DNA of 47,862 nucleotides from Oehlia diaphana (taxonomy: Eukaryota > Glomeromycota > Glomeromycetes > Glomerales > Glomeraceae), in NCBI GenBank assembly GCA_003833135.1, contig QZLH01000998.1, forward strand, positions 1-47,862, written 5' to 3'. A program made the position numbers and the translations under genes. This document shows, piece by piece, positions 23,923-35,631 of the stretch. The notes beneath the pieces were generated by a model that ran no database searches, had not been told where the DNA came from, and was given only the letters and a program-made list of their open reading frames with translations. The number at the start of each line of letters is the position of its first letter. The first letter of the stretch is position 1.

Positions 23923-24730
23923 CATTTTCCAATGTTAATTATTAATAAAATTTATTGAAAATCAAAATTTCCTTTTTGATTGATTGTAATTGGATTAACT
24001 AAGAATATTAAGGCCAATTATCATCTTAAAGAAGTAATAGATAAGTATCATTTCTATTAAAATCTCTAATTTTATTGCGTCAATGATTCCATCTCACTAA
24101 CATATGATACGATCTTAAAAATTAACTTTGTGATAATGTATTTCATCTTCTTTTCTTACATGTTTGAAAGGAAAATTTAATGTAACTCTGAGAAACCAGC
24201 AATAGTACTAGGTACAGAAACTATTTACTTTACATTTCTTTAAATTTTGTAGTTGCTTTTATATTATGATTTGAATAATAATCTCAAAGATGTAGATTAT
24301 TAATAGAATTTATATGTTAAACCCTTAATATGTACACTTCATCTCAGCAAATCTGTTGTTATTAGGGCTCAGCCAGATGATAGCATTATTTTGATTGGTG
24401 GAAATTAATGAAATATCTTACAAGTGCAAGATATGTTTTCTAGGAGTTGCTTCTTTATAATATTGATAAATATTAAAAATATTGAAAATAGTAACAAATG
24501 TTTCCTTTCACTTCATATGAATTATAAAATCCTTTTGAGTGTAAATGGCAAGCAATCTGTATTATGATATAAATCAAAATTCCAATGAACTTTATCAATG
24601 TTTATATTGCTAATATTCATAAATTATCCAGTTCCATAATGTTTTTTGTTAATTTTAAGTATTCCAGTTCCGTGTTTAAATTCTTTTCTGAAAATTTTTA
24701 CAGTGAATTTAAATTTTTTTATATTCTTAT
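23923..24730. other. AT-rich intergenic DNA, no gene seen
   Basis: No recognised coding region or repeat. Confidence 0.5.
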
Positions 24731-26689
24731 TACTAAATTAATCAAGATTTTAAATCAATGTTGAGATTAACTTGTTGTTAATATTATAATGTAATTACCA
24801 TTCAAAGTATTCTATAAATATTAAACTAAAAATTTTAGCTTGATAGTATAATATAATGATTTTACTACTGGTGAGAAATAAATCACTTTTAAATAATATA
24901 TCAAAACTATTTTTTTTTTTTGAAATTACAGATATAATCTCAGTATAGTAAGTCTAGATATAAGTCTTATATATTTCTAATGATATCAAGTAGATTTTTA
25001 AATAGTTATTTATATAGAATTTTGAAATATTAAACCCAATTTTTGTAATTAGATATTTCATCTATATTTTGTCTAGCTTATTAAATTTAATTTCCTATCA
25101 CAATATTGCAAGTAAATCCTATCAATTATTATAATATTAGCAATATTAGTTGTATAATTTAATTAAGCCTACTTATTTCTTAGCCCTCTATGATTTCTTA
25201 AAAAATGAACTTATGGAAATTTGAAAAAGATAGTGCCTATTGAATAGGAGCCATAAGAAGTAATGAGAAGTACTTCTATGAGCACAGTTGCCACAGAGTA
25301 TTGTATTGAGTGATGATTTCTACTTGTACTATTTTGTATTGTCTTCTGTTTTATACAATAAAATTTTTTTAAAAGTATTTCAAAATTTATATTTTTTTCT
25401 TTGAAATACTAGACCTAATTTTTGTTATTAGGTAGTATTATTATTTTAATTAAATTAATCCATCATCTAGGATTCTTTATCAATGTTAATAGTTGATATT
25501 TGCAATTAAAGTTATTAATAATATAGTCTAAAAAAATTTGTTTTCTAAAAATTATAGAAAGTTCATTTCTAGTAAAAAGTAAATTACTATAAATATATAG
25601 TTCATTTTTTAAATTTCAGTTTTTTGAGCTTTTAGTTCGTTGGAGATAAAGGAACGTCTCTGGCTGATTCAGATTTAGTTGGTTTTAATGTTAAGATAGT
25701 ATTTGATTTTAAATGAAGTGATTCTTTGAAATTAGACTTTCAGTAGTAATAGTAATCAAAGAGAAAAAGTCAAAAGTAATGAATTATCATTTTTAATTTT
25801 GATCCATTCTTTTTTAATCAATATTTTTAAAAAATGATTATTTTACTGATTTAATATAATTTTGAAATACTAAACCTAAATTTTGTAATTAGGTTTATTT
25901 TATCTAGCCTTGCTCATTAAATTTTAATATCTTATCATATTTAAACATCTGTAAATTCTTATTATTTTAAGTTTTAAATAATAAATTTTATATTATATAA
26001 CATTCCATAGTTTCTTATAAAATGTATTTATTATACACATGTCTTTAGAACAAGAGTCATAAGAATCGGGATTGTGGTTTAAACCATAATTCTTAGCCCA
26101 AAAGTTAAAACCAACATAGTTGTTTGTAATTGAGGATAGTGCATAATCAGCATCTTTATGACGTGCCATGATGAGCAACATGATTTTTGTTCATTCTTTG
26201 TTGATGAGATGACAAAGGTTTTGAAAACAAAGATCCCTCCCTCTCATAAATGTTATTTATTATACAGTATGTATTTCTTTAGAAAGGAATCGGCAGTTGT
26301 TATAAGGTATTGAAAACATTAAGTAATGGTTTCTATTTTAATTATTTTGTATTGCCTTCTGTTTATATAAATGAAGTTTTTTCAAAGTATTTCAAACTAA
26401 TATAATTTTAAACTTTGAAATACTAACCCTAATTTTTGTAATTAGATAGTATTATTTTAAGATTTACCAAATTTTTGCATTAGCAGAGAATAATTTAGAA
26501 TAACCATTAACACCTTGGTTGACCTAATTAAATATTTTGTCTGTTGAAATACTATATTATTTAATAATAAATATATTTATATTTACTATAAAATAAATTT
26601 TTTTTATAATGCATTATTTTTCTAATTAAGGTAATTCATCATTTGTTAAATATATAAGACATTTGTTTATCAGTCAGTCTCTTATGAAG

Positions 26690-27140
26690 AATCATCAATT
26701 GACAACAGTTTTTAACTTCCTCTTTAATTTGGTCAAAAATGTGTTCCTTTTTGTTGTATGCATTAAACCAAACCCAGAACACCTCTCTCTAAACACATAT
26801 TGTACTCTGGAAGAATGCACTCCTTTCTCAAGTCCATCAATCTTTTCAGTTTGCCTAATAATTAACACTTGGGCATTCCTCAATTTCCTTTGTTCCACAG
26901 CCCAAAGGTCGTAATGTGCTTGAACTTGAGCTTGTTTAAGGATCCAGACTCATTCAAGTTCGCAATTTCTTCTCAAAGATCTTCATTCTCCTTTTTAACC
27001 TTCGTAAGAACCTCACTGAACTTAGAACATTGATTGAGTTTATTTCTGAAGTCAGTTAAGAACTTACTAGTTCTTTCTAAATGGCCTCTAGCTTTACTAG
27101 TATAAATTATTACTCAGAAATTTTTACAATTAAATCGTCA
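26690..27140 (-). pseudogene. Broken coiled-coil ORF of unknown family
   Basis: On the minus strand, in two frames with an internal stop, the sequence reads FLTDFRNKLNQCSKF, LTKVKKENEDL, stop, EEIANLNE, then AHYDLWAVEQRKLRNAQVLI and RQTEKIDGLEKG. The heptad-like spacing of hydrophobic residues and the Lys/Glu richness indicate a coiled coil. The last 67 codons (26695-26898) are open. It may be the structural part of a retroelement or a degraded host gene. No domain name can be given. Confidence 0.45.
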
Positions 27141-27370
27141 AGAGCTTCACTACACAGATGATTTGATTGTATTCATAATTAAAGATATAAGAGATATTAT
27201 AATATAAGTTACTATCATCTGTATGGGCTAAATTAATCCAGATTTTAAAGTTAATGGCTGATTTCATGCCACTTTTAGAAAAAACAAGCACTTAGTTCTT
27301 CAAAACAATCAAGAAGATGCCAATCATAACCAGCTACTTATAATAATCTGTAAATATATGGTGTTCACTA
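27136..27370 (+). pseudogene. Possible LINE reverse-transcriptase fragment
   Basis: The plus strand reads LHYTDDLIVFIIKDIRDI followed by a stop and further broken sequence ending KNKHLVLQNNQ. The Y-[AT]-D-D-hydrophobic pattern with downstream hydrophobic residues and Lys-rich sequence resembles the catalytic box of non-LTR reverse transcriptases. Only one motif is recognisable, so this is a tentative call supported mainly by the nearby endonuclease remnant. Confidence 0.35.
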
Positions 27371-28221
27371 AAGCATTAGATCCATATTAGATAATAATAT
27401 TAAAGGGTAAAAGTGTGAAATTAATAATTTTGCCCATATATTCTCTAAAAAATTTGTATCTAAAAAATTTAGTTTAGAAAATATAATATGGTGATTTCAC
27501 TTCTAGTAAGAAATAAATTACTCATACTGTAATATATAAACAATATAATGTGGCCTCTTTTGTCTGTTTACACGCCTTATCAGATAGGATAATTTCACAT
27601 CTAAGATCTATGCATTGCTGATACGTTTTTCTAATGTTAAACCTTGCACATTAACAGTAGCAATGTTGAAATAAGGATATTCTTTAGTTTTTTTGTTTAA
27701 AATCTGCCTTTTTCTTTTTAATAGCAGCCCTTCTTATATTTCAAGTATTAAAATAAATATTTGTTTTTAAATTGCAGGTATAAACAATAACTTGGTAAAA
27801 TAATATTCAAAATTATTTAATGTAAAACTTTGAAATACTAAACTTAATTTTTGTAATTAGGTTTATTCTGTCTAGTCTTGCTTATTAAACGTTAATATAT
27901 TATGATCATATTTAAGCATCTGGTATTACTAGAAAAATCCTATCAATTGTAATATTTAAACCACAATAAGCCATAATAAATATATTTCTCTTTTAGCTCA
28001 TTTACAAGTTCTTTATATAAAATATATTGTACCTAGTTATAGGAATCAGAAAGTAATGAGATTTACTTCCATAATCTGTAATCCAGCTCAGCTGTAGTTA
28101 TCTCTGGTGTTGAAAAATATCATAGTATATAAAGAACATTGAGCGGTGTTTTACTTTTACCTTCTTTTTCAAAGTTTTTTTAAAGTATTTCAAGATTGAT
28201 ACTATTTTAAACTTTGAAATA

Positions 28222-28700
28222 CTAAACCTGATTTTTGTAATTAGGTTTCTTATTACTTAGTCCTTCTATAGGTTCTTTGGACAAGTGATCTAGAAGTGCT
28301 TTATGATCAGTATAAAAAAAAAGAAGAGGTGATAGATTGAGTGAAAGTGTGAATTGTGTGTGGTAATAGTTTTTAATTGCAAAATTAGTAGTCAATTTTT
28401 TGATATGAGTAATGTCTGGCATGTTGTCTGTTGCATGATATTTAACTGGATCATCAATTAAGTCATGTGCTTTTATGGTCGAAATAGACTTGTAGTTTCA
28501 TTCTGATTTGTCTTTTAGTTTATGATTAAAGTCTCCCATTATTATTCCTAGAGTGTTATTACAATAGTTTTGAGTATCCTTTCTGCATTTGTTTTTAATT
28601 CATAGAAATCTTTGTGTGAATTGGCAAGAAGGTAACAACACATATAGTAATATTCAGATGTTTATTATTCTTGAATTCTAATATGATTTTGAGTATATAA
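28222..28700 (-). pseudogene. Endonuclease/exonuclease/phosphatase-domain remnant, LINE-like
   Basis: Across frames the minus strand reads LNITIC, then ANSHKDFYELKTNAERILKT, then GIIMGDFNHKL (about 28535-28560). GDFNH with preceding hydrophobic residues is the central catalytic motif of the endonuclease/exonuclease/phosphatase fold used by non-LTR retrotransposons to nick target DNA. LIDDPVKYHATDN and TDHKALLDHL follow (28270-28440), consistent with the later part of the domain, where a D-H pair is catalytic. Stops and frameshifts break it. The 66-codon frame at 28222-28422 is its 3' part. Confidence 0.6.
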
Positions 28701-29114
28701 CCAGCAGCCATAGGTATTAAGGAATTGGGAATTAATGAGTACTTCTATAATCCATAATCCAGTCCTGCTGCAGTTACTGCCTAGTTCATTAAACATTTTT
28801 GAGACCTCGTTTTTATCTCTGGTCTAGTTGTTATAGTGTATAGAAGGCATTGAGTTTTTAATTAAGTATGCCTCCCCTGGTATATTATTAATATTCTTCA
28901 TTTTTATCCATGTAATAAAATAAAAAATAATGTATTAAAGAAAAAATATATATTTAATAAGTAGTAATTTGGTTGATATTTTTTTATCATAAATGTGAAA
29001 GAAATGGAAGTAGTTTTTGATTTTACTATTTATATAATTTTCTATTTTCAATGTATTTAATTCAAAACTTTTGAAATACTTAACCTAATTTTTGTAGTTA
29101 GGTAGTATTATTCT

Positions 29115-31585
29115 TTTAACATTTAAGTCACTCACTTCACATCTTTTTATCTTTTTCTAAACAGTTTTCCTTTTCCTCTACAGATTTTTGTGTTAGTGTA
29201 TAATTCATTATTATTAAATATTACAAGAAGACTTATAATAATTATTAGGCATATGAAAAGGCTTCTAAAATTTGGACAAAAGTATTATATGCAATCAACA
29301 CATAATTTGGTTGACTTAATATCTATTACCTATATTTATATTGTTCAACAGTAGGTATTTCCACTATTAATCTTTAAATTTTTTATGATAATGTTTTGCA
29401 GTATTGAAAGATGTTGTTGATGATTTTTTAAATATTCAAAAGTGATTGTGACCAATCTACTTCTAATTTATTATATTTTGAATTTTTGTCTAAATTTAAA
29501 AATTTTTCAAAGTTACGAACAATAAAGTGATAGGATCCTATAAATTTGTTCCTTCTGGTTTAACTTTTTAAATAAATATTTTGTTTAATTGAAATACCAT
29601 AAATATATTTGTATTAGAATATTAGGTTCCAGTCAAACTAATTTTTTCACTCAGAATTTTCCTACTAACCATTTGTACTATAAACACATTAAGCCCATTG
29701 AGTGTTTTGTATTTTTTATTTTTTTCTAACATTTTGAAATAAATAATTTACCCTCTAACTGATATTGGGCAATGCTGCTATAATAACTTTATGAATGCAT
29801 GCAGACATAGTTCAAATATGTATATCCTTTACATACAAAATCAGTTTGTTTTTTATAAGATAAAAAGACCAAATTTACATGATTCAACAATTAATCTTTA
29901 TTGATCTAATATGTTTGTAATAATATATTTGAACTGCATTGGATATATACAGTAAATTATATATTTTATCATAATAAGATTAGAACAAGTGTATTTAGTT
30001 GTTAAGAAGATTTGTATATATAATCAAAAAAAAGACATATTTAAGAAATTAAAAGTAATCAACTATTTAAATAATTTAGACGTATTATATTGACTGAATA
30101 TAAGTTAATCAAATTAGTTATTTCACTTATTTATTTTTATGTCAAAATCAATAAAAAATGTATAGATAAGTGATGAATATTGACAAGTATTGGAAAATAG
30201 ATGGTTCAATGGTTCATATTGGAGATGGTATTTACTAATAATCTTTTCTTTGATATAAAAGTTCATATAAATCATATAGTATTAATGTCAGATAAAAATG
30301 ATGAGTATTAATTCTGTTCATTCTGATCCTGTATTGTCCTTTATGTATACTCCTAGTTATTATCATTTTATTCATTTGTAAGTCTATAATTGTTTTATTG
30401 TTTATTGATAGATTTGGATTTGTAATATCAGTTTATGATTTTTCTCTTTGCATTATTTAAATACTAGCTTTTCTTAACTGTCATCCACTTAAAGATTTAT
30501 AGATCATTAATTATCAAATTATTGGTTTATTATTACTAAAAGCATTATGCAGCCACATGACAATATTGCATATAATGATTAATAAAATTATTACAGGATT
30601 GGTCCTTAGTAAAAATTTCTGAGTTTGCCTATGAAAAATTAATATAATTGTAAAAAAAATATTCTAAGCAGAAAAAGAAAAAGGGGGAAAAGATGATCAG
30701 ATTAATAAATTTTGAATCTATTTATTTATTCTTTAAATCAGAATTTTATCACATGATAATATCAAAGCCTAAAACACAGCCACACAACTTCAATCCACTT
30801 AGCAGAAATGAGTATGATATCTTATGTCAAAACAAGTTTATTAAAATTATATAATAATGTAGTAATATATTAAAGAATGAAAGTAAATATATACATACAT
30901 TATTTCTTTATATAAAGATTTGTATTATACATTCTTAATTAGAAATGGACATAAATACAAGAAAAGATCAAGTTTTATTGTTAATTATTAAGATATGTTC
31001 AAAAAACTAAGTAATAATTTGTACTATACTAATATACTTTCAGTTATTAGAGTTTGGCCGAAATTATCTTAATATTGCAAACCAGAATTAAATAATCATT
31101 ACTGATATTAAAGCCACATAAGTAATAAACTTCAAAAGAAAAGAAAAAGTTATATAATTAACTGTCAGTAAATGTCACAGATGTTATATAATACCAAATT
31201 TGATTGTTTTTTCACAATAACCTTCTAATTTACTTTGTTCTAAATTAAATATCATGACAAACCTCAAAAGCCTCTTATTTTACTATATTAATTCTTGTTG
31301 AAAATCAGGAATAAGATATTAATTGTTGATGATAAATTAAAAATAATTGAAAGGCTTTTCAAAACTAAGCCTTGAAACAATTTGTTCAACTTTGGGACTA
31401 ACTAAGCCATAGGAATAAGCCTGCATATTTTATATAAATAACTTATTATTGATTTTTTATTCTAAATTTATTATAAGCCTTTACTTACATATCTGCTTAC
31501 ATAATATAAGAAACATGTTACGTATTGTTTTTGTTATATCACATGATTTATTAGAACAAAGTTGATAAAGCTTATATTCTTTATT
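29115..31585. other. AT-rich intergenic DNA, no gene seen
   Basis: About 2.5 kb with no reading frame, element end or RNA gene that I can support. Codon-like structure is absent on both strands. Confidence 0.55.
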
Positions 31586-31591
31586 TAACGA

Positions 31592-31732
31592 GGGTGCTGT
31601 TAAAATTATAATACCGATTGCGCCACGGCTGCAAAATTAATTATGGCTCCATATCACGTGCCGTAATGCCATAAGTTTTTTTACAGTTACGACATTGTGA
31701 TATATACCACTGTTATAATTTTGTCAGCATCT
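31592..31732. mobile_element. MITE-like element with 19-20 bp terminal inverted repeats
   Basis: GGGTGCTGTTAAAATTATAA at the left and AGATGCTGACAAAATTATAA (reverse complement of the right end) bracket a 141-bp GC-richer segment. The inside holds GTGCCGTAATGCC, close to phrases at 735-810, suggesting a second, worn copy there. No target duplication is evident. Confidence 0.6.
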
Positions 31733-32277
31733 AAAAATTATGATGATTATAAAAATAGATATAAATCATAATAAATTTTTAATGTACCGAAATTTTTTTT
31801 TGAAATAACAAGATTATACAGGAATTTAAATTTATTTTGTAACAAATAATTTATTTTTCGGAAATCTTTGCTATTATTCCTATCCTCCATGGAATAAATA
31901 ATACTAAATTAAATTTTAATGAATTTGGATTTTTTAGTAACAGTAGTAAAGCAATTAATACTGCGTATTGTCCTATAAATGATATCAGAAATTGTGTTCT
32001 TTTGACTATTTTCTATTTTCCATTTTTCATTTTTTATTTATATTTTCTATTTTTAATATATTCCTATTTATGCTATAAAATTCACAATTTCAAGGGCGCT
32101 CAATCACAATTTTTAGTGAAATAAATAATTAGCAATACGTGTACTAAATAGTAACATATTATCGAATAAAACTTCGTTTTTTTAAACTTTCAAAATATAA
32201 TAAAACAAAATTTTGTCCCATTCACTTTGCTTTGATTTCAATTAAAAAGGATTGAATATAGCCTAAAAAAAAAAATT

Positions 32278-32369
32278 CTAGTTAAAACTCCGATAAATGA
32301 TCATTTTCTACATTTTCTAGTTAGAAACTCAGACTTGTGATCATTTTTCTGAAAAATTTTTATAGAGTT
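32278..32369 (-). repeat. Dispersed 95-100 bp repeat, copy 2 (inverted relative to copy 1)
   Basis: On the minus strand it reads CTCTATAAAAATTTTTCAGA, then ATGATCACAAGTCTGAGTTT and ATGATCATTTATCGGAGTT, matching 17877-17978. It abuts the point where the BTB remnant on the same strand breaks off, so its insertion may have truncated that gene. Confidence 0.8.
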
Positions 32370-32374
32370 AGGTA

Positions 32375-32745
32375 ATTCTTAATTCATTTGCGGTCATCAG
32401 TGATTTAATTATATCTAATAGAACAATTTCTATTAAAGATTCCGCCATAAATATATCTAAAAAATAAAAATACAATATTTTGAGATTGAAAATGTAATGA
32501 TAAAATTAAATTAATAATGCATTGATTCAATTAATTTTTCCTTAAAATTATTTCTGATAAAATATTAGACAGTTCAGTACGCGCAAAAGTTCCAACATTA
32601 TTTTTTATATTAGTCGATAACTTTCTTCGCAGATAAGGAGAACGGTAATTTAAAATGACCGACTTCAATTTTTATATCATAATACTCGTCATCATCCAAA
32701 ATTCAAGAAAATTCAGTGAATTGTCAATAATGTTCGTTTTTGCAT
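32375..32745 (-). pseudogene. BTB/POZ remnant of the BTB-TLDc family
   Basis: On the minus strand, DDDEYYDIKIEVG (about 32690) matches the start of the BTB domain in the intact gene at 37.0 kb (DDKYYDTTIEVG). Degenerate sequence related to ARTELSNILSEI follows. After an intron-sized gap comes RYIYGG with a following IKSLMTANELRI-like helix (about 32390-32460), the same exon junction as in the intact gene. Frameshifts and stops are present, and the BACK and TLDc parts are missing. Confidence 0.75.
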
Positions 32746-32749
32746 TTTC

Positions 32750-33655
32750 AATAATTGTTAAATCATCATTACACTTTTGCAAAATGAATTGTTGATGCTT
32801 AGTACCACACTTTTCTCACAAGATGATGTTAGTATGATTATCTTTTTTTACCCGCAAGTTTTAAAAAAAATTATTGTAACATCAAGAACAAAATTTCTAT
32901 TAAATTTCAAAGTAGACAGATTTGTCCTCATAGCTTATTCCCATTCTTGACCACGAGAAGGTTCAGTATCCTTCCGGTATTGAATAATTATCGTACCTTT
33001 GTGAAAATTAAAATAATTTAATTTGTGGAATTAGAGACAATAAAAAGATATTTTACTAAATGACTCACCATAATTCGAATTTTCCTTGATTATTACTTTG
33101 ATTCAGAAATTAAAAGATTTGGATTTCTACATTATTCTTACCTCCAAGCGACATATTCACTATTAAAATACCAGAGTTTGCATATCAACCTTTAACACAG
33201 AGAAAAAAACCAACTAATTAATAAACAATAATCACATTACATTATATTTATATCAGAAAATTATATAACACTTTACGGTATCGTATTTCTTAGTATGTTG
33301 GATAATTCGACAAAACAACAAAAGAGCTGCCTTTAGCTTCAAGAACTTTTTTGGGATGTTTAATAATAATTAGTCATTTTTCAGGCAAAACGGAAATTCA
33401 TTTAGCCAAATTGCACAAAATACACGCCAATAATGACTTGCCATACAGGAATAAATGGTCTTTCTTCCGGGTGACGAGAAATATTAAACTCAAACTGGTT
33501 TTTATCCGATCAGTTTAATTTCTTAAATTCGATAAAATATGCACTATATTGAGCTTTAAAAGCTGAATTGCATGATATTGCCGGTTGGTATTATTTAATA
33601 GCTCTATATAATTGTATTAAATAAGAAAAATATTTTGACAACAGAGAATTTTATC
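32750..33655. other. Unassigned AT-rich DNA
   Basis: A few short coding-like scraps appear on the minus strand, for example KCGTKHQQFILQKCND near 32800 and QYRKDTEPSRGQEWE near 32950. None can be tied to a family. Confidence 0.4.
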
Positions 33656-33659
33656 ATCC

Positions 33660-34370
33660 ATTATATATATATTTTTTATAAAAAAAAAACACAATAAATT
33701 TTTCGAATTTTTTTATTAAAATTAATAATGAATAATTATTTTCTTTACTAAATAAAATAAAAGGTATAATTATAATTAATTTAAAATCTTTTTTTTTCGT
33801 CAGAAGTCACATGATCAATATACAGTTACGAAAGATTTTTTTTTAAATAATCTAAACAATTAAATATATACAATATATGAGAATTTTTTCTCAAAATTAA
33901 TAATAAATAATTAACTAAGATTTTTTTATTAAATAAAAAACAAATGACATAGATCATATAATTATAATTGTTCAACATCTTTTTTCGTTTGGAGTCATAC
34001 TAAAATGATTTATAAAAATTTTTAACAAACTATTAAAACACGTGACTGCATTTTATTCATCACAATCGTTTTTATATTTATCTGAGGGACGTTTTTTTCG
34101 AGTAGGTAAAAACTTATTCGTCACAAAACACAATAAAACTTATTTAAATATGAGAATCTATTCCTAAATGATTATCTAAGTTTTTTTTTATTAAATATCA
34201 TACTAATATTAATATGAGAATTTTTCCCAAATAATTATTATCTAACTTTATTTAAAAAAAAAAATCTTTCGTAATTGTATGTTGATCATTTTAGTACGAA
34301 AAAATCTAAATAATTAAAAAAAAAAAATACAATATATAAATAATTAAATTATACATTAAAAAAAAAATAT
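33660..34370. repeat. Cluster of degenerate AT-rich repeats in both orientations
   Basis: Phrases related to TATGAGAATTTTTCTCAAAA followed by TAATAATAAATAATT recur at about 33700, 33876, 34150 and 34210. ATCTTTTTTTCGTCAGAAGTCA recurs as ATCTTTTTTCGTTTGGAGTCA 190 bp later. The block GATCAATATACAGTTACGAA (33814) is inverted at 34264-34288. This indicates tandem and inverted duplication of a short AT-rich element. Confidence 0.7.
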
Positions 34371-34397
34371 TCCATTGAACAATTTAGAACACCCTGT

Positions 34398-34590
34398 TAG
34401 GGATTAAGGCAACCAAAAAATCGGCCAACTTAATTTGGCTAGTTTAATTTGGCCTGAATTAAAACGATTTTGGCCAGAACTACGAAAATCCGGGTTTAAC
34501 GAAAATCATGTGCCGGGTGAATTTTGAAAGAAAGTTTGCCGGCCCAAACCGGATCCGGGCCGGGCCGGTTGGGTTCCGGTCCCCTCTACA
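34398..34590. mobile_element. GC-rich TAGGGA-type element, probably hAT-like MITE
   Basis: The left end TAGGGATTAAGGCAACC and the reverse complement of the right end TAGAGGGGACCGGAACCC are weakly similar. The interior runs from GGCCAAATT-family MITE sequence into a dense CCGGGCCGGGCCGG stretch, the most GC-rich spot in the window. The ends resemble the TAGGGATGGCAACGG terminus at 47.63 kb. No matching 8-bp duplication was found, so either the boundaries or the class may be wrong. Confidence 0.5.
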
Positions 34591-34594
34591 ATGC

Positions 34595-35190
34595 ACTAAT
34601 TAAAATAATAGAATTGTCTATTTTTAAACTCGACATTTATAAAGTTCCTAAAAAGTTAATATATGAAAATAATCATGAAAATCTTATATAATTATTATGT
34701 AAGATCTAATATGTGAAACATCAAGTAGTGGTACTACTTACTAACCAAAAAATTTTTGGTAACATGACATGACGAACTTTATGTTCAGATTCCATTTATC
34801 AAAAAAATTTCATATTTAAAAAATGCAAAGAAGCATTTATTTAAGTATTTCTCATAATTCTTTTTATTGTTGTTGGCTTTTTTTTTTTGTAGCAGTGACC
34901 CATTGTTTTACATTAGGACTAATGTTTTTTTGATCAATATACAAATTATGTACAGTACATAAAAATGATAAAACATATTATAAAATAAGCATGGATGAAT
35001 AGAAAAATCTATAGATTATTTTAGTGAAAATAGAATTATGTGCTAAAATAGGTTTTTTTATTTTAATCGAAAATAGTAGTAATATAACTTATTAAATAAA
35101 TAGCTTATGCTGTTATTTAATGCAAAAAAAAGTATAACAACGTAATATATTATGTATTTATTTCTATGTGACCAATATATTTTTGTCATA
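34595..35190. other. AT-rich intergenic DNA, no gene seen
   Basis: Nothing supportable on either strand. Confidence 0.5.
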
Positions 35191-35201
35191 TCAATCTATG
35201 C

Positions 35202-35332
35202 CAGTGTTGGCAAATGACCTTAAACAACCTGATTACGTCATGATTTTACTATGAATATATCACGTGATCATATACGAAATGACCTAAGGTCATTTCAAAA
35301 AAGTGAAATGACCTCGAAATTTGCCAACACTG
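35202..35332. mobile_element. 131-bp hAT MITE with perfect 8-bp target duplication
   Basis: Perfect 14-bp inverted termini, CAGTGTTGGCAAAT, are flanked on both sides by ATCTATGC (35194-35201 and 35333-35340). CAGTG-type ends with an 8-bp duplication define a hAT element. The interior contains the near-palindrome AAATGACCTAAGGTCATTT, repeated AAATGACCT motifs and a CACGTG. An exact duplication and intact ends suggest a recent insertion. The open frame at 35251-35625 starts inside it and is not a gene. Confidence 0.95.
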
Positions 35333-35631
35333 ATCTATGCTTATTTTTAATTATCAGTTATTTAAAATTCATCATTTTTTTTTCTCTTTTGAACTTTATA
35401 TATGCTTGCAAAAATATCATCCCATTTAATATTTCATTACTTTTTCCAGACGGGTCATCTCTCCCAAGGGTTCTGAAAAATATAAAAATAATTTTCATGA
35501 TATTTATTTATATTTACAAAATAAAATTGATCATGGTACTAAAAAATTGTTGCAAAATTTTTAATATTGTCATAAATATTAATATTAATATATGGTTTTT
35601 ACTTCAAATCATTGTTTGGCGATAATTACAT

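Larger units (their letters stand above)
24740..29110 (+). repeat. Degenerate repeat region marked by seven hairpin motifs
   Basis: A motif close to TTTGAAATACTAAACCTAAT followed by TTTTGTAATTAGGT occurs seven times, always in the plus orientation: about 25021, 25400, 25861, 26414, 27829, 28213 and 29070. Its right half folds as ACCTAATT-tttgt-AATTAGGT. At several copies (25371, 26383, 28176) a preceding AAAGTATTTCAA pairs with TTTGAAATACT to make a second stem. Flanks are also related: three copies continue as TTATTTTATCTAGCCTTGC-like sequence, three as AGTATTATTTTAA. Upstream phrases such as TAATGAGAAGTACTTCTAT and TTTTGTATTGTCTTCTGTTT recur. The spacing is irregular (about 380-1415 bp), so this is an old repeat family rather than a clean satellite. 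Confidence 0.85.

Noticed and set aside
32780..32830. Minus-strand KCGTKHQQF-like scrap resembling the Cys-rich leader of Rhizophagus kinases
   Set aside because: Too short, with only partial similarity from memory; could be chance.
34398..34590. Assignment of an 8-bp target duplication to the GC-rich element
   Set aside because: The flanks CACCCTGT and CAATGCAC do not match, so hAT membership rests only on terminal style.
35251..35625. 124-codon plus-strand frame
   Set aside because: Starts inside the 131-bp hAT MITE and continues through AT-rich DNA between genes; composition is I/F/K/N only.
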